Positions 1 through 11,501 of a stretch of DNA of 64,000 nt are shown in pieces. The DNA comes from Symmetrospora coprosmae (Eukaryota; Basidiomycota; Cystobasidiomycetes; Symmetrosporaceae): contig VUYT01000003.1 of NCBI GenBank assembly GCA_008802785.1, positions 124,001-188,000 of the forward strand. The letters are read 5' to 3'. Position numbers and translations under genes: made by a program. The stretch's first letter is position 1; every line of letters begins with the position of its first letter. The notes below the pieces were generated by a model. It was not told the DNA's origin, ran no database searches, and saw only the letters and a list, made by a program, of their open reading frames with translations.

Positions 1-3000
1 GCGAGATGGCCATCTGCTGACTTTGCGGGGCTGCTGGAAGAGGGGGCGTCACCGCCGTACGCCCACGGATCTTAAAAGGCAGCGGTCTGGCCGTCCCCTT
101 GTTGTTCGGTTGGGCGGCGGGCGGCACAGCGGTGGAGCTAGGTCGCCCTTTGATGCTAAGTGCCGTCCCAGGTACGCCCTTGATTGCGCCTGCAGCACCG
201 GTCCTTGGGCTTTCACTTGCCAGTGCAGCAGCTGCAGCAACTGGGCCACTCCGAGGTGGCGGAGTGCGTGCGCCCTGAAGCGTCTCAACCGACCGGTCCG
301 GCAAGCTGCCTCGAGACGCTGGAGGGGCCACAGCTGCTGCCGGCGAGAGGGCTGGCCGCAGAGGAGGCGTGCCCTCTCTCCCTTGCAGTGCGGGCACTCG
401 CTGAGCGTGCTGATGCGCAGTAGTTCGTGGCGGCGTACCGGGCGAGCGCATCCGGGGAGGTGGTGTGCCGGGCGAGGACGATCGACGAGGTTTTGGGGGT
501 GTTCGTGAGCGCTCGCCCACAAGTTTGTGTTGTACGGGTGGACCAGTTTGTATACTTGCGCGCCGTTCCTGTGAGGAGTATTGTAGAGACTATCAGCCTC
601 GCTCGTCAACGATGTCGACGTGAGCGATCTCTGCGTCCTACTCACCTTTGCTTCATTCGCAATCTGAGATGTCAGGGGTACAGCACTAGACAAAGCGCCC
701 TGCTGGACAGGCTGCACGTCTGAGGCGGCTTGATTCGAGAGCGGCGGGCGCTTTGGCTCTTCAGGATCCGATGCCAGCTCGCCAGGTTCCAGGTCCTGCT
801 CCACCATTACCTCGCCTTCCTCCTGCTCTTCGTCGTTGCTGAGTGGGGTAGATGGCGCACGAGTATCAATGTCCATGGGTCTAGCGGCCGATTTCGAGCT
901 TGCCTGGATCTTAGAGACGACCGACACGACTGACGTCCCATGTACAGCGAGACGTGGCACTGGCTGGCTGTCCTGAGCGGGCGCAGCGGCTTCGGTGGCC
1001 GTGTCTGTTCTCGCAAGCGGGTCGGCAACCTTCACCTCGCTGGCTGTGGTCGCGTCCTTCGCTATGCTCGCCTCCGTCGCCGGTGCTTGCTGCGGCGTCT
1101 GCGGGGCCGTTGTCAGACGCTGGCGATATGCCGCAAAGGACAATCTAGCCCGAGGTGGTGGCGGCGGAGGCGGAGGTGGCATGTGGTCTTTGTCCTCTGC
1201 AGGCGCTGCCACTGGCACGGCAGCCATCGGCGCGAGCGTAGGAGCCAGCATGGGAGTATCCGACGCCTCGCTCGCAGTAACGGGTGTAGCCTCCGCTACG
1301 TTTGCCGTGACATCAGGCGCAATGACGTCTGGTACAGCCGCCTCGAGTCGCGATTCTACTTCCGTCTTTTCCATTGCAGGCGTCTGCGTGATTGTCGCTG
1401 CGAAGACGGCTTCTGCCAGGACACTGCCGTCTTTGATGGGCGATGCCGAGCCACTTTTGCTCCTCTGCTCCGAGATGGCGGGTTGCGCTGGCCTTGCCGC
1501 GTCGACCAGAGGCGAGCGGCTCGCCCTACCAGCCGGTTCTTCGGATATGCTCGCATCGACAAGCGCCGCTGAGGCAAGTCCAGCCGCTTTGGGCAGTGTC
1601 CGCTGCTTGTAAGCCTTGAAGCTGACGCGGCGTGGTGGAGGCGCCGGCTCGTCTTGCAGCGGGACGACCGGCGTGCTCCGCACGAGCGGAGCAGTCGGAG
1701 CTTCCAAAGGGATACTGGCTTGCGAGGGCTCCTGCTCGATAGCCAGAACATCGCTACGTGATCCGGGAGCTAACTCCCCAGCAGAATCGTTGTGTTTGGC
1801 AGCCGGCTGACCCTGTTTGACTTTTACAGCCTCCGCCGTGACGGAGATTGTGGTTGAAGCTGGCGAGATGGCTGGGTTGAACAAGATATCCAGTGCCGGT
1901 CCTCCCAAAGGCTGGATTGGGGCAGTCTGCTTTTCCTGAGCTAATGTGCCAAGTAACGAATCAGACGGCGCCGCCAGAGCAGCGCTCGGAAGAGGAGATG
2001 GAGACGGTGTGAGCTTGCTCTGACCGGCAGCTGACGGAGCGGCTGCGAGATTGGGCGAAGGAGATGAAACGGCGATGGCGTAGGAATTGAGGCGTTGCAT
2101 TGATTCCTCCTTGGTGATGGCGCTCGTCTTTCTGAAGGCAGGCAATCCGCTCTTGGGTGGTCTGTCCTTGTTGCCGTCCTTGTCGCCCTTCTTGCCTTTC
2201 ATTCTGCCTTTCGCATTGTCCTTGCTGCTCACTTTGGCTTCCGCTTTGCTGAGGTCTTCGTCCCCGCTCTGCGCTTCATCGTCGCTTCCGAGCCTGCTCT
2301 TGCCCTTGCTGGCCTCTCTGGTAATGAACGGGCCCTGCTTGCCCTTATTGGTGAGACTCTTCCTCTTTGGAGGCCGTACAATCTCCTCCTCGTCCTGCTC
2401 GTCCGCCTGCTCGTTCTCGTCGCTTGCTGGGTCCGCTTTGACGGCTCCGCGTGAGGCTTTCCGTCCGCTTTTGGCTCGAGAGGGAGGCTTGACCGGCTCA
2501 GATGATGGCAAGTCTTCGCTGCCCTCCTCGTCGTCTTGCTCCTCGAGACTGGTAGTGCGAGCAGACTCGACCCTCGCACGAGCTGCGTTTGCCCCTGCCT
2601 TTTTCGACGGTGGCTTGACAATCTCCTCTTCTTCCTCTTCTCCACCGGACGGCAGTGGCTCCGTCAGATCCGAGTCGCTGTCGCTGTCATTGGTGGTCGC
2701 TTGTTTGGGTGCATCTGGTGCTGCACTGGTGCTCTCAAGGCCGGCAGCGGCGTCGCTTGCTGATGTCACAGCCGGAGTCGTGAGTGCAGGCGATTCTGCC
2801 TTGCCGGGAGCGGTGAAGGTCCGCAGGATAGGAGGAATGTTGGAAGATAGGTCGATGCTGGCATCAGAGTCTGGTGCATCTGCTGCGGCACGCTTTTCAA
2901 GTCCGAGATCCGCTTCAGTCGCGATCGAAGGAGCGACCGGTATCATTGCCGCCGCTGAATGCTCGACGGCTATGGCGCTGTCGACGTCCTGCTGTGGCTG

Positions 3001-6000
3001 GGCTTCATCGGCAGACAAGGCTGAGGGGCAAGACCGTCGAACGATATTTAGTCTGAGCAAACACACAAAGTAGCTGCATGCGCTGACACTCACTGTCAAT
3101 ATCCATGTCTTCCTCTGTGGCGTCTTCATCTTGTGCGCTGAGAGCCTTATCGGCCTCCTCCGCATCAATGTCAGAATTGAGGGCAACATCGTCCGGCAAG
3201 GGTGACGGAGCTGCCGGCGACGTTGCCTTCTCTGGTGCCGGAGGCGCAGGAACAGCAGACACTTCTTGTCCGTCCGCCATGTACCACCCTCGTGGCAAAC
3301 CGACAAGAGCGCCCAGGTCAGCCCTTCTCTTCCTCCCACCAGCCTTTTTGCCATTCTTGCCGTTATTTTTGCCGCCGGGCAGCACATTCGTGACGCCAGC
3401 AACGGCAGCATGCCCCATGCCGCCCTCCCATCCAGCGATCTGGGTCCCGTTCTCGTCCGTAGCGAGCGCAGTGGCGCATGCGTTCTTGAGGCCGGTCAGA
3501 TCAAAATCTTGCAGGCGGATGAGGCTCCCTTTGTGCTTGCTGCTGCTCTCTGTGAAGCTGCCGAGCTTCCACAGCCAGCCTACGGCACAGTCGCGGCGCT
3601 TGTCGCACGCGCACACGGTCGTGCCCAGTAGCGTGAGGCATGCGCGGCTCGCGAGGCGCGAGAGACGATACAGGTGCCGAGCGCACGCTGCAAGCTCGGT
3701 GCGCTGACGGACATTGAGATATGTGTAGGACGACGTAGAGGGGACGCCATCGTCTTCGTCGGAGGAGTCGCCAGAGTGCACATTCGACGGAATGGATGGG
3801 AAGACGAGCGAGGGAGAGAACAGCAGGCCATGCAAGGCATGCAAGACGTGGTCGTCCGCCCAATCAAATGGTAGGACGAGTTCTTCTCGCTTTGAGATGT
3901 CCTGCAGAGCGTACAGCCCGAATGCGAGCTCGTAGCTACCTGCGTCTGCCTCGCTCGCGCCCTGCAGAGTGGAAACTGGAGCGTTGGCCGTCCGTTGCCC
4001 TCCTCTGCGCCGCTTGTTGCTGCCCTTCTTGCTGGCTGTTGTGGAGGTGGTGGTGGAAGCGAGCGCGCCAATTTCTGCGCATGGACGCCTGACAATGACC
4101 GGGCGAATGTAGACGTTCGGATGGCATCCCTGACGGATGAAGCGACTTTCGTCGCCCCATCTCCGTTGATCAAGGACCAGGTCCCAAGGCATGCCCACGC
4201 CGCGAGTGTGGTTCTTGAGCACGCCGAGCTCGGCCCACTGATTGACTGGGTCGGCGCGGTAAGCTTCTCCAGAGAGAATCTCACCGTGAACGAGGGAGAG
4301 GAGAGCGCCGGACGCAATGGCTGAGGATGTGAACATGCCGTGTACCGTTGGGCGCGGGTACGGGTTCATGAGGGAAGTGATGCACGTTGGTGCGCTGAAG
4401 GGGGTGCATGCGGGCGGGGCGAGCGAGAGCGACGAGGACGCGAGCGGCTTGATGGTGAGCTTGCTTGCGGACGAGTCGAGGCTGAAGCTCGCAGTGGCTG
4501 GCGAGAGCGGGTGCGCTATAATGACGGGCAGGACTGGGGCAGAGAGTGCCGACGAAACGCCAGACGATGAGTAGGCGGGCGTCGAAGAGCCAGACGACGG
4601 GACGGGCGATGCCGTCCGGAGCCGCTGATTCTGCGACGACGAGAGGATGGCCGAGCCAAGGAGGGGCATGCCCGTCACTGGCCGTCTGCCTGCTGCACTG
4701 GTCGGCCGCGGGAAGAGGTCGTTCTCCTTGTCCATCTCCGCTGCTTGCGAGCCTGCCGACAGAGACTGGTGCTGCTGCTCAAATGCATGCTCACCCTCCT
4801 CCTCGAGATAGCGCTTGACGAGCGCACTGCACTCGGCCTCGAGTTGCTTGCTCGCCCATCGAAGCCGGCTGACGGGCGTGTACTCGAATTGCCACGCCTC
4901 GTATCGGTCGTTCCACGCGCCGTCGTCCTCGTCGTCCGTGAGGAAGCGGTCCTTCTGCTGCGAGGGCGTCCCTGCACCCGTGACAGGGGGGGCTGCGTCG
5001 CCCAGCTGCGGACCAGACGCAGGCCCAGCGGCGTCCGACAAATTCGGCGCACCCGAGGCCGGGGCCGGCCCGCCTATCGGCAGCCGCATGCGTGTGCTCC
5101 TGCTCGGAGCCGCGTTGCCAGTCGCAGCGGGGCCGGCATTGCTGCCCTGCGCGACCGCACCCGCCTGGCCGGACAGCACTGATCCAGCCTGGACAGTCGC
5201 CAGACCCGCAGCGAGCATGTCCTTCCTGCCTTCCTCGTCCTTTGCATTGATTGATGCAGAGCCACTCTGCCGATTCTCCTTGTCCTTGTCCTTTTCTTCC
5301 TTCCTCCCGCTCTGCGACTGGGAGAGTGCTCCTGCTTTGCGCTTCCTGGAGGTGGCAGCAGAGGGCGCGGGGACTGAGACAGGCTCTGCGGCTGCCGCAG
5401 CGAGTGCCGGATCGCCGCCTTCTGCTCGGGCGGCAGCAGCTGCGGCGGCAGCGGCCTGCTGAGCATGTATCGCCGTATACTGGTTTGCTCTGCGCTTCTT
5501 TGGCGGAGGGATCTGAGCAACCGGTGTAGGAGCCACTACCGGTCCTGCATTTTCAGCGGGGGCAATGGACGTAACGTCACCCGTGCCCGGCGAGCTCTTC
5601 TGTCTCGGTCCGCCGCGCCGTCCTTGTCCCTGGTCTCCGGGGCTGGTGGTGCTCTGACTGGCAGGCGGCGCAGCTGAGAAGGGTGCCGTGCCCGGCGCAG
5701 GCGAGGCTGACGTCTTCCTTCTGGCGTCGCCGCGCTTTGCTGCCGCGCTCGTGGCAATGGTCGTGGTCGTGTGCAGGTGAGTTGAGCCGGACCCTGCTCC
5801 CGCTCCGGTCCCAAATCGCGCCTGGGCGTCTGGCTCGTGAGTCGGGTGCGCAAACGGGTGTAGCTGCGCCACGGACCCCGCCTGAGCAGGGACGGCTACT
5901 CCAGCAGGCGGCGAGTACGCGCGCTGAAACTGGGATGGCTGGCCGGCTTGCTGCTGCACTTGGGCCACGTGGTGTGCAGCCGGCCCGCCTGGGCGTGCTT

Positions 6001-7303
6001 GCTGTGCCCATTGCGCCTGCGGAATCTGCGCGTGGTCCGGCCGCGGAAGGAAAGGGTTGGTCACCCTGCCCCTGCTGGGATTGGCGTACGGTATCGGGGT
6101 GTGCGCGTCCGGTGGCAGAGGAAGCGGCAGGACGAGCGTCCCCGTAGGGTCGATGCTGTCCAGACTCTTCTGGTACGCGAGCCCGCGCGCCTTGGCGAGC
6201 AGCTCAGACTCCTCCTCCGCGGAATGCGAGTGCAGGGCGGCGTGCTGCTGGGCCATGGGACTCGATGGCAGCTGCCCGTGTCCGTGTCCGTGTCCCTGTC
6301 CCGGTACCTGGGTGTACGAGCGGTGGAATTGCGGCCTGGCACCTGCTGGTGCGAGATGCTGGAAAGCGGCCGAGGGGCTGGATCCGGCTTGGACCGTTGT
6401 AGGCGACGAGGGTGCTGCGAGCGCGTGCCCGTACCCATGCCCATGCTCGGACGAGGGCAGGAGGGATCCATCCTGCCCGCTATTGGTGCGCGCTCTCCGG
6501 AGGCCGTTCTCTGCCTCTTTGCGAAGCCTCTGGAGCCTGCTTGCGTTCTCGCGGTCCTGCAGCGTGACGCCTCTTCCGCTCCTGCTCTGTGTGATGTCGC
6601 ACAGCGGGCAGATGTACACGTCCGGGACGCTTTCCAGGGAAATATCGACGCAGAGGGCGTGCAGCCACGCAAAGCAGCGCTCGCACTGGATGGTAAAGCC
6701 GTCGTCGTCGTCAAACGCGCAGATGCACCGGATGAGCCCGCTGTCTTCCGGCAAGGGTGTCGGAGGAGGCTGCGACAATGTGGAAGCGGATGAGGTTGGG
6801 GCGATACTCGTAGGCGACGATGAGGGCGGGCGTGTGCTCTGGTGGAGGTAGGCGCGGGTGTAGGTCTGGCCCTGTTCCTGTCCTTGAAGCTGAGGCTGAG
6901 GGCGAGGCGGGGTCCCGCCTGATCCGGATGCTACTCCTGCAGCTACTGCTGTGGACGAGGCTCGCTCGTTGTGTGCGTTGCCCGACTGCGATGCAGACGA
7001 AGGGAGCGCCGTTGATGTCCGTGGCGGCGAGCTGAGTATCGCAGCGAGCGAGGCCGACAGCCTTGTGGGCAGCGGCACGAGAGCAGGGTCGATGGGGAGG
7101 CTGAGCTGAGCAGCAGCAGCAGCAGCAGGAGTAGCATCGACGTCGACATCGACAGAGGCCTTCCTCTTGATGCCCGTCACCCTTGGATTGGGGTATTGCA
7201 ATCCAGTCTCTGCGCTGTTGTCGTTGTCGTTGTCGTTGTCGGCGCTCTCCTCCACGACGGACGCCGACAGGGCGGCAGACGAGAGGAGGTCGAGTGCGTT
7301 CAT
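1..7303 (-). CDS. SET3: SET3-type PHD finger and SET domain protein (3' end beyond window)
   Basis: Likely the scaffold of a SET3-type histone deacetylase complex, acting on chromatin in the nucleus. Three exons are visible: 7303-3094, 3020-646 and 589 to the window edge, with introns 3021-3093 and 590-645. The frame is still open at base 1, giving at least 2391 residues. A PHD finger lies at about residues 190-235 (it begins CICAFDDDDGFTIQCERC), and a SET domain at about 985-1150 (LVHGEI, then GCHPN, then LPFDWADDH). The rest is low-complexity Ser/Pro/Ala and acidic tracts, with two repeats of an R(V/L)SF.AY.QR motif near the C-terminus. The start is the ATG giving MNALDLLSS; the codons upstream in that frame have no ATG. 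PHD plus SET in one protein is the SET3/SET4/MLL5-like architecture. Catalytic activity is doubtful in this family, which mainly binds and scaffolds. Confidence 0.88.
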
Positions 7304-7470
7304 TGTGTGTGTGTGCTGCTGCTCGCGGTCTCTGCTATGCCATGCTCGATATGTGTGTATTGGGTTGGCGTCTGGAAGAGGTGTCGCCCTGTCCTGTCCT
7401 GCCCGTGTCGCCGTCTGTGCCCGTTTTCGCCTCTCTCCTTCCTCTTTCTCCATCCAACATCAACAGCGAC
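7304..7470. promoter_or_regulatory. Divergent promoter between SET3-like and CSTF2-like genes
   Basis: Only 167 bp separate the two start codons, so both genes must share or abut their core promoters. The interval is pyrimidine-rich toward the CSTF2-like start (CCTTCCTCTTTCTCC-type sequence) and has a GTGTGTGTG run next to the SET3 start. I see no TATA box. Confidence 0.5.
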
Positions 7471-8883
7471 ATGGCAGAGTACGAGGGAAGGACAAAGGTC
7501 GTCTTTGTGGGCAATCTCCCCTACGATGCGACAGAGCAGGAGGTCCAGAAGGTGTTTGAGGTCGCTGGGCCCGTCGTGTCCTTCCGACATGTCTTTGACC
7601 GCGACTCAAACAAGGCCAAAGGATTTGGTGGGGGACAGGCGAACGAGCATGATCTGGATGCTCCCCAAGCTCTGCGCTGACCTCGTCGCTGCGCTCCTCG
7701 CTATCGCCCTCGCCATCCGACAGGCTTCTGCGAGTACTACGACGTAGAGACGGCCTCTTCCGCCGTACGCAACCTGAACGGCGTCGCAGAGGTCAGGGGA
7801 CGGCCACTGCGCGTCGATTTCGCTCAGCCAGACATCAAGGACATGCCAAAAGACCAGCGAGGCGCGCGGGACAAGAACGGACTGCCACCCTTGCCCCCCG
7901 GGGTCATCCTGCCGCCCACCGTCAACCCGGCAGAGAGCATCCACAAGACGCTGCAGAGCGTCCAGCCGGGCCAGCTCCTCGACGTCATGCACAGCATGCG
8001 GGTGGGCCGCGCACTTGTTCTCTCTACCGCCCAGCGCGTGTGCTACCGAGTTGCCCAGGACCGACTGACGGGAGACGCTTCTGTCGCACAGGACCTCGTC
8101 ACAAAGCAGCCAGAGCAGGCCCGCGCACTCCTCAGCCTCAATCCACAACTGTGCTACGCTCTTTTCCAGAGCATGCTCCTCATGAACCTCGTCGACCCTT
8201 CTGTGCTCCAGCGCATCGTCGTCCCCGGATCAGCAGGGAGCGCCAACGTGCCCCCGCCGCTGCAGCAGCAGGCTGGGCCTGTCCAGGGTGGATTCCTTGC
8301 AGGGGCAGGGCCAGGGCAGTTCGGTGGTCCGCCTGGCTTTGGTGGTCCTCCTCCTCCCCAACAGCAGCAGCAGCAGAACAACCAGTTCGGCGGACCGCCT
8401 CAGCAGCCGGGTTTTGCGCCCAATGCAGGACCATCTGGACCTGGCGCATTCCCTATGCCGCCCGCTGGTGGACCTTCTCAACAGCAATCAGGATATGGGC
8501 GTGCGCCGGGTCCATTGCCACCGGCGTTCCCGCCGCAGCAGCCGCCCTACGGTGGGCCGGCGCACCTGCAGCAGGGATACGGCCAGCAGGCCCCAGGCCC
8601 GGCGGGGTATGGCACACCACCGCCCCATCTGCAGCAGCGGGGTGCGCCAATGCCGCCTCAGCAGCAGCAGCAGCAGCAGCAGCAAGCGCCTCCGGCGGCG
8701 GCAGACGCGCAGCAGACGGCTCTGCTCCAGCAGGTCCTCAGCATGACCCAGATGCAGATCGACATGCTGCCCCCGGATCAGAGGGCGACTGTCATGGCTA
8801 TTGTGAGTGAGAGTGGATGTGCCGCAAGAAAGTGATGGAGCTGATGGTGTCCTCCTCCACAGCGGCAAAGCGCGGGGAGATGA
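7471..8883 (+). CDS. Cleavage stimulation factor subunit 2 / Rna15-like RNA-binding protein
   Basis: An mRNA 3'-end processing factor expected to bind the downstream (or A-rich) element in the nucleus. There are three exons, 7471-7627, 7724-8802 and 8863-8883, giving 418 aa. An N-terminal RRM has RNP2 (VVFVGNLPY) and RNP1 (KGFGFCEY); RNP1 is formed only after the 96-bp first intron is removed. Next come a CSTF-type hinge region (about residues 130-230, for example LQSVQPGQLLDVMHSM), a Gly/Pro/Gln-rich linker with a CAG-encoded Gln run, and a C-terminal helical motif (LLQQVLSMTQMQIDMLPPDQ) typical of the CSTF2 tail. The last 60-bp intron adds only six codons before the TGA. Family assignment is firm. 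Whether it corresponds best to CSTF2 or Rna15 is naming only. Confidence 0.9.
8659..8686 (+). repeat. CAG trinucleotide repeat coding for polyglutamine
   Basis: About nine CAG units inside the Pro/Gln-rich linker of the CSTF2-like protein. It is in frame, so length changes would only vary the Gln run. Confidence 0.8.
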
Positions 8884-9261
8884 GAAGGAGCGAAGACGAT
8901 AGAAGAGGCGACCAGACGCAGAAACGCGTAAACAGTGTCTGTGGAATGTAATTTCTGTGCGAGCATGCTCGAGGAAGCGCAAGTGCTCGATGGAGGAGGC
9001 GAGCCCTCACAGACTGGATGGCGCCCAGCGTCTCTCTCGCCCTCATCTTGCCCGCCTGTACGACTGAATCTATCTGATGAGCTGACGAAGCACCGTCGAA
9101 CGCCACCTCCGTGTTATTCTCCGTCGATCTCCGCTCCGCAGAATCTCGGGAGGGCCATCCCGGGCCTTTCCTGTCTCTCTCTTCCCAACCTCCCCCCAAA
9201 GACGAAAAAGACCTTTCCGCCCTTTTTTCGGATTCACTCCCCCGTGCATACACCAGCCGCC
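8884..9261. other. Intergenic, CT-rich leader
   Basis: This is the 3' flank of the CSTF2-like gene and the leader of the small coiled-coil gene. Just upstream of that gene's ATG it holds a pyrimidine-rich stretch containing GACCTTTCCGCCCTTTTTT, which resembles sequence upstream of the paralogue at 10208. I see no gene in it. Confidence 0.4.
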
Positions 9262-9642
9262 ATGTCTGCCAACGAGGATCCCCAAAACCTCAACTGCCTC
9301 CCGGTACGGCTCGCATTGATGACGGAAGATACAGCGTACGCAATAGAGGCCGCCGTATCCCACCAGGGCAAGGCGCTCATTGCGCTGGACGGCAAAGTTG
9401 ACGCCATCGAGAAGGCTTTGCCCGAGCATGACAACCGCATCAAGACCCTTGAGGAGGCGTTTGCAAAGCTCAACGAGGTAAGTACCTTCACACAGCAGGG
9501 TACACGTGCGAATTGATCCGGCTGACGCCTCTCTTGGCACCGTCCGACTCTGGCGAACGAAAAGCTGACGAGTACAGTCCAGCGATTGGAGGCCAAAAAT
9601 GCCGAGCTCGAGGCAAAGATCCGGCAGCAGCAGCAGCAGTAG
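9262..9642 (+). CDS. Small coiled-coil protein of unknown function (paralogue 1)
   Basis: Two exons, 9262-9477 and 9565-9642, give 97 aa. The 87-bp intron starts GTAAGT and ends AAAG. With that acceptor the second exon continues a heptad pattern (LTSTVQRLEAKNAELEAKI) and ends in five Gln. The whole protein is predicted helical, with charged heptads and no signal peptide or membrane segment. Its first 45 residues resemble the product of the gene at 10208 (shared pattern L.(T/S)E(D/E).A, then QG..LI.L...V.A). I do not recognise a named family. A structural or scaffold role is only inference. Confidence 0.6.
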
Positions 9643-10207
9643 GGGAGTAGGGCGCTGGCGCAGACCCTGAGGACGGGCTCAACGTGGTGAGCATCATGAT
9701 CAGCCATCCGTGCATCCGATACTGATACAGCCATGGGTGCCTGCCTAGGCTCACGTCTTCGAGAAACACCTTCACGCGGACTAGCTCGGACTCAGCGCAT
9801 CCCTTCGCTTTTACCGTATCTGCCATTGCGAGCGTGTTGGCTGCACCGTCATGCGGCTGCCTCGACCGCGCTGATGCTGGCCCCTTCTCATATCGCACCG
9901 TCTCGTCAGGTACATCCCCAACTGAGCCTGACATTCCTCTACAAGTATCCGTCCACGTTGTTGCGAAGGCCCTCGGGCACCCTCGTCTGCAATCCAGCTC
10001 TACCGTTGGGGAAAAAAGACGACCTTTCGGCTCCTTTTAGAGGGCGCCCTCGTCTGAAGAACGACCTTTCGGCCTCTTCTTCCTTTTGCTCTTTCTACAG
10101 TACCCTGCGTCTCTGCTCGTCTATCTCTCTTGCCGCCAGTAATTCGTGCCTGCCATTCCTCTCATATCACTCGTACCCCCTCACATTCTCACCTACCGTC
10201 ACTCGCA
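9643..10207. other. Intergenic with repeated CT-rich leader motif
   Basis: No convincing gene. The second half is pyrimidine-rich and carries two near copies of a motif around CGACCTTTCGGC (about 10020-10035 and 10061-10075), similar to the one before the neighbouring gene. It probably contains the promoter and 5' untranslated region of the gene at 10208. Confidence 0.4.
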
Positions 10208-10944
10208 ATGTCCGCCGTCGGTCACCGCCTGAACCCCCCGAGATCTGCCCTCGTCAGCGAGGAGCAAGCAGACGTGTTATTCTCGACTGTCGGGGAACAA
10301 GGCCACACCCTTATCGATCTCGTCAAGCGCGTCGAGGCCCTCGGTAAGGGCGACCAGCCTGTCCAGCACAATGCTCCGCCAGCGGCTCCTCTTGGCCCGA
10401 CAAAAGAGGAGTACGACAGTCTTTCCGCTCAGGTCGCATTACATGAACGAGGCTTCCAGGCGAACCAACAAATGGCGTGCACAACCTTGCACTTGTCCAA
10501 GTCGCTCGTGGTCCCCACCAACGCCATCGCGCCACGATTCGTATCGCTCGAGCACACCGTCGAGGTGAGTCCAGTCATTGTCATGCGGAGGAGCTGGCTC
10601 GCTGACACACGCTCTCTCGCGCAGTACCATATCAAGCGTTCCGCCGAGAACCATGAGTACCTCACGCAAACCGTCACCGCCAATGAGACGGTGAGGTTCT
10701 CTTTCTACTCCCCAGTCTGCGTCAGTGCTAATTGCCCAAAATTTTTATCCAGGCCATGGAGGTATTGGCCACGATGCTTGTACGCGAGCGAGAAAGCCAT
10801 GCGACCGAGCGCGACGCACTCATCACGAGGCCCGAGCAGCAGCAGCAGCAGCAGCAGGCCAACGACAAGCTCGAGGCGGCCCTCCTGAAGCAGCAAAAGG
10901 AGGCCGACGACGAGCTTCAGGCGGCTCTCCTGAAGCAGCAGTAG
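10208..10944 (+). CDS. Coiled-coil protein of unknown function (paralogue 2)
   Basis: Three exons, 10208-10564, 10625-10690 and 10753-10944, give 204 aa; both introns are about 60 bp with GTGAG donors. The N-terminal 50 residues resemble the 97-aa protein encoded at 9262. The C-terminal part is strongly coiled-coil with a seven-Gln run and a near-duplicated block (LEAALLKQQKEADDE, then LQAALLKQQ). No signal peptide or membrane segment is present. The short distance and shared leader motif suggest local duplication followed by divergence. I do not recognise a family. Confidence 0.6.
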
Positions 10945-11501
10945 GAGGCCGACATGAACCTCGCACAAGATCTGTGGTGCGTCGTGCTAGTTCTTGGGCT
11001 ATTGCGCCTCCACAGAATATAGCACATGTCGCTTCTGTGCTGAAGACCATGGCTGAATCGCCCCTTCCTTTCAGACCACTCCAAACAGCGATGTAGCAAG
11101 AGTGCTGGTACCGGAAGGTAGCAGAAGGCGGCATGTAGTCCCGTGGGCGACCGATGCCTGTCGAGACATTGCGAATGGAGCAGCCTGGAACTGCATTGCC
11201 GCGCAATCATTGCGCCTTCATTGCACGCGCACGCTAAGAAGGCGAAGTCATCGTGAGAACTGCACTGAGAGAATGCCTAACTTATCGGAGGTCGGCCGGT
11301 GCTCCTGCCAGACTACTCGTAGCGTTTCCTAGCTCTCCGCTCTGACGCTCAGGCCTTCTCCGCGTAGCGAAGCGGAGATTGCGGTCGCAAGGAACGCCTC
11401 TGACGGTTTGTGATAGGTCTGCTCTTGCTGCCTCTTTCCTCTGCTCCAATCTAGCACAACATTTCACGAGCCTCCGACCTCCCGAGTCACAACCTCAGCT
11501 C
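10945..11501. other. Intergenic
   Basis: 3' flank of the coiled-coil gene and promoter region of the BTB gene. I see no gene or structured RNA in it. Confidence 0.3.

Noticed and set aside
2087-3073. A 328-residue plus-strand frame inside the SET3-like gene
   Set aside because: It is Leu/Ser-rich antisense of a low-complexity acidic region and has no domain; the minus-strand frame has PHD, SET and proper introns.
6270-6305. GTGTCC hexamer run as a regulatory repeat
   Set aside because: It lies in the SET3-like coding sequence and codes for a Gly-His repeat.
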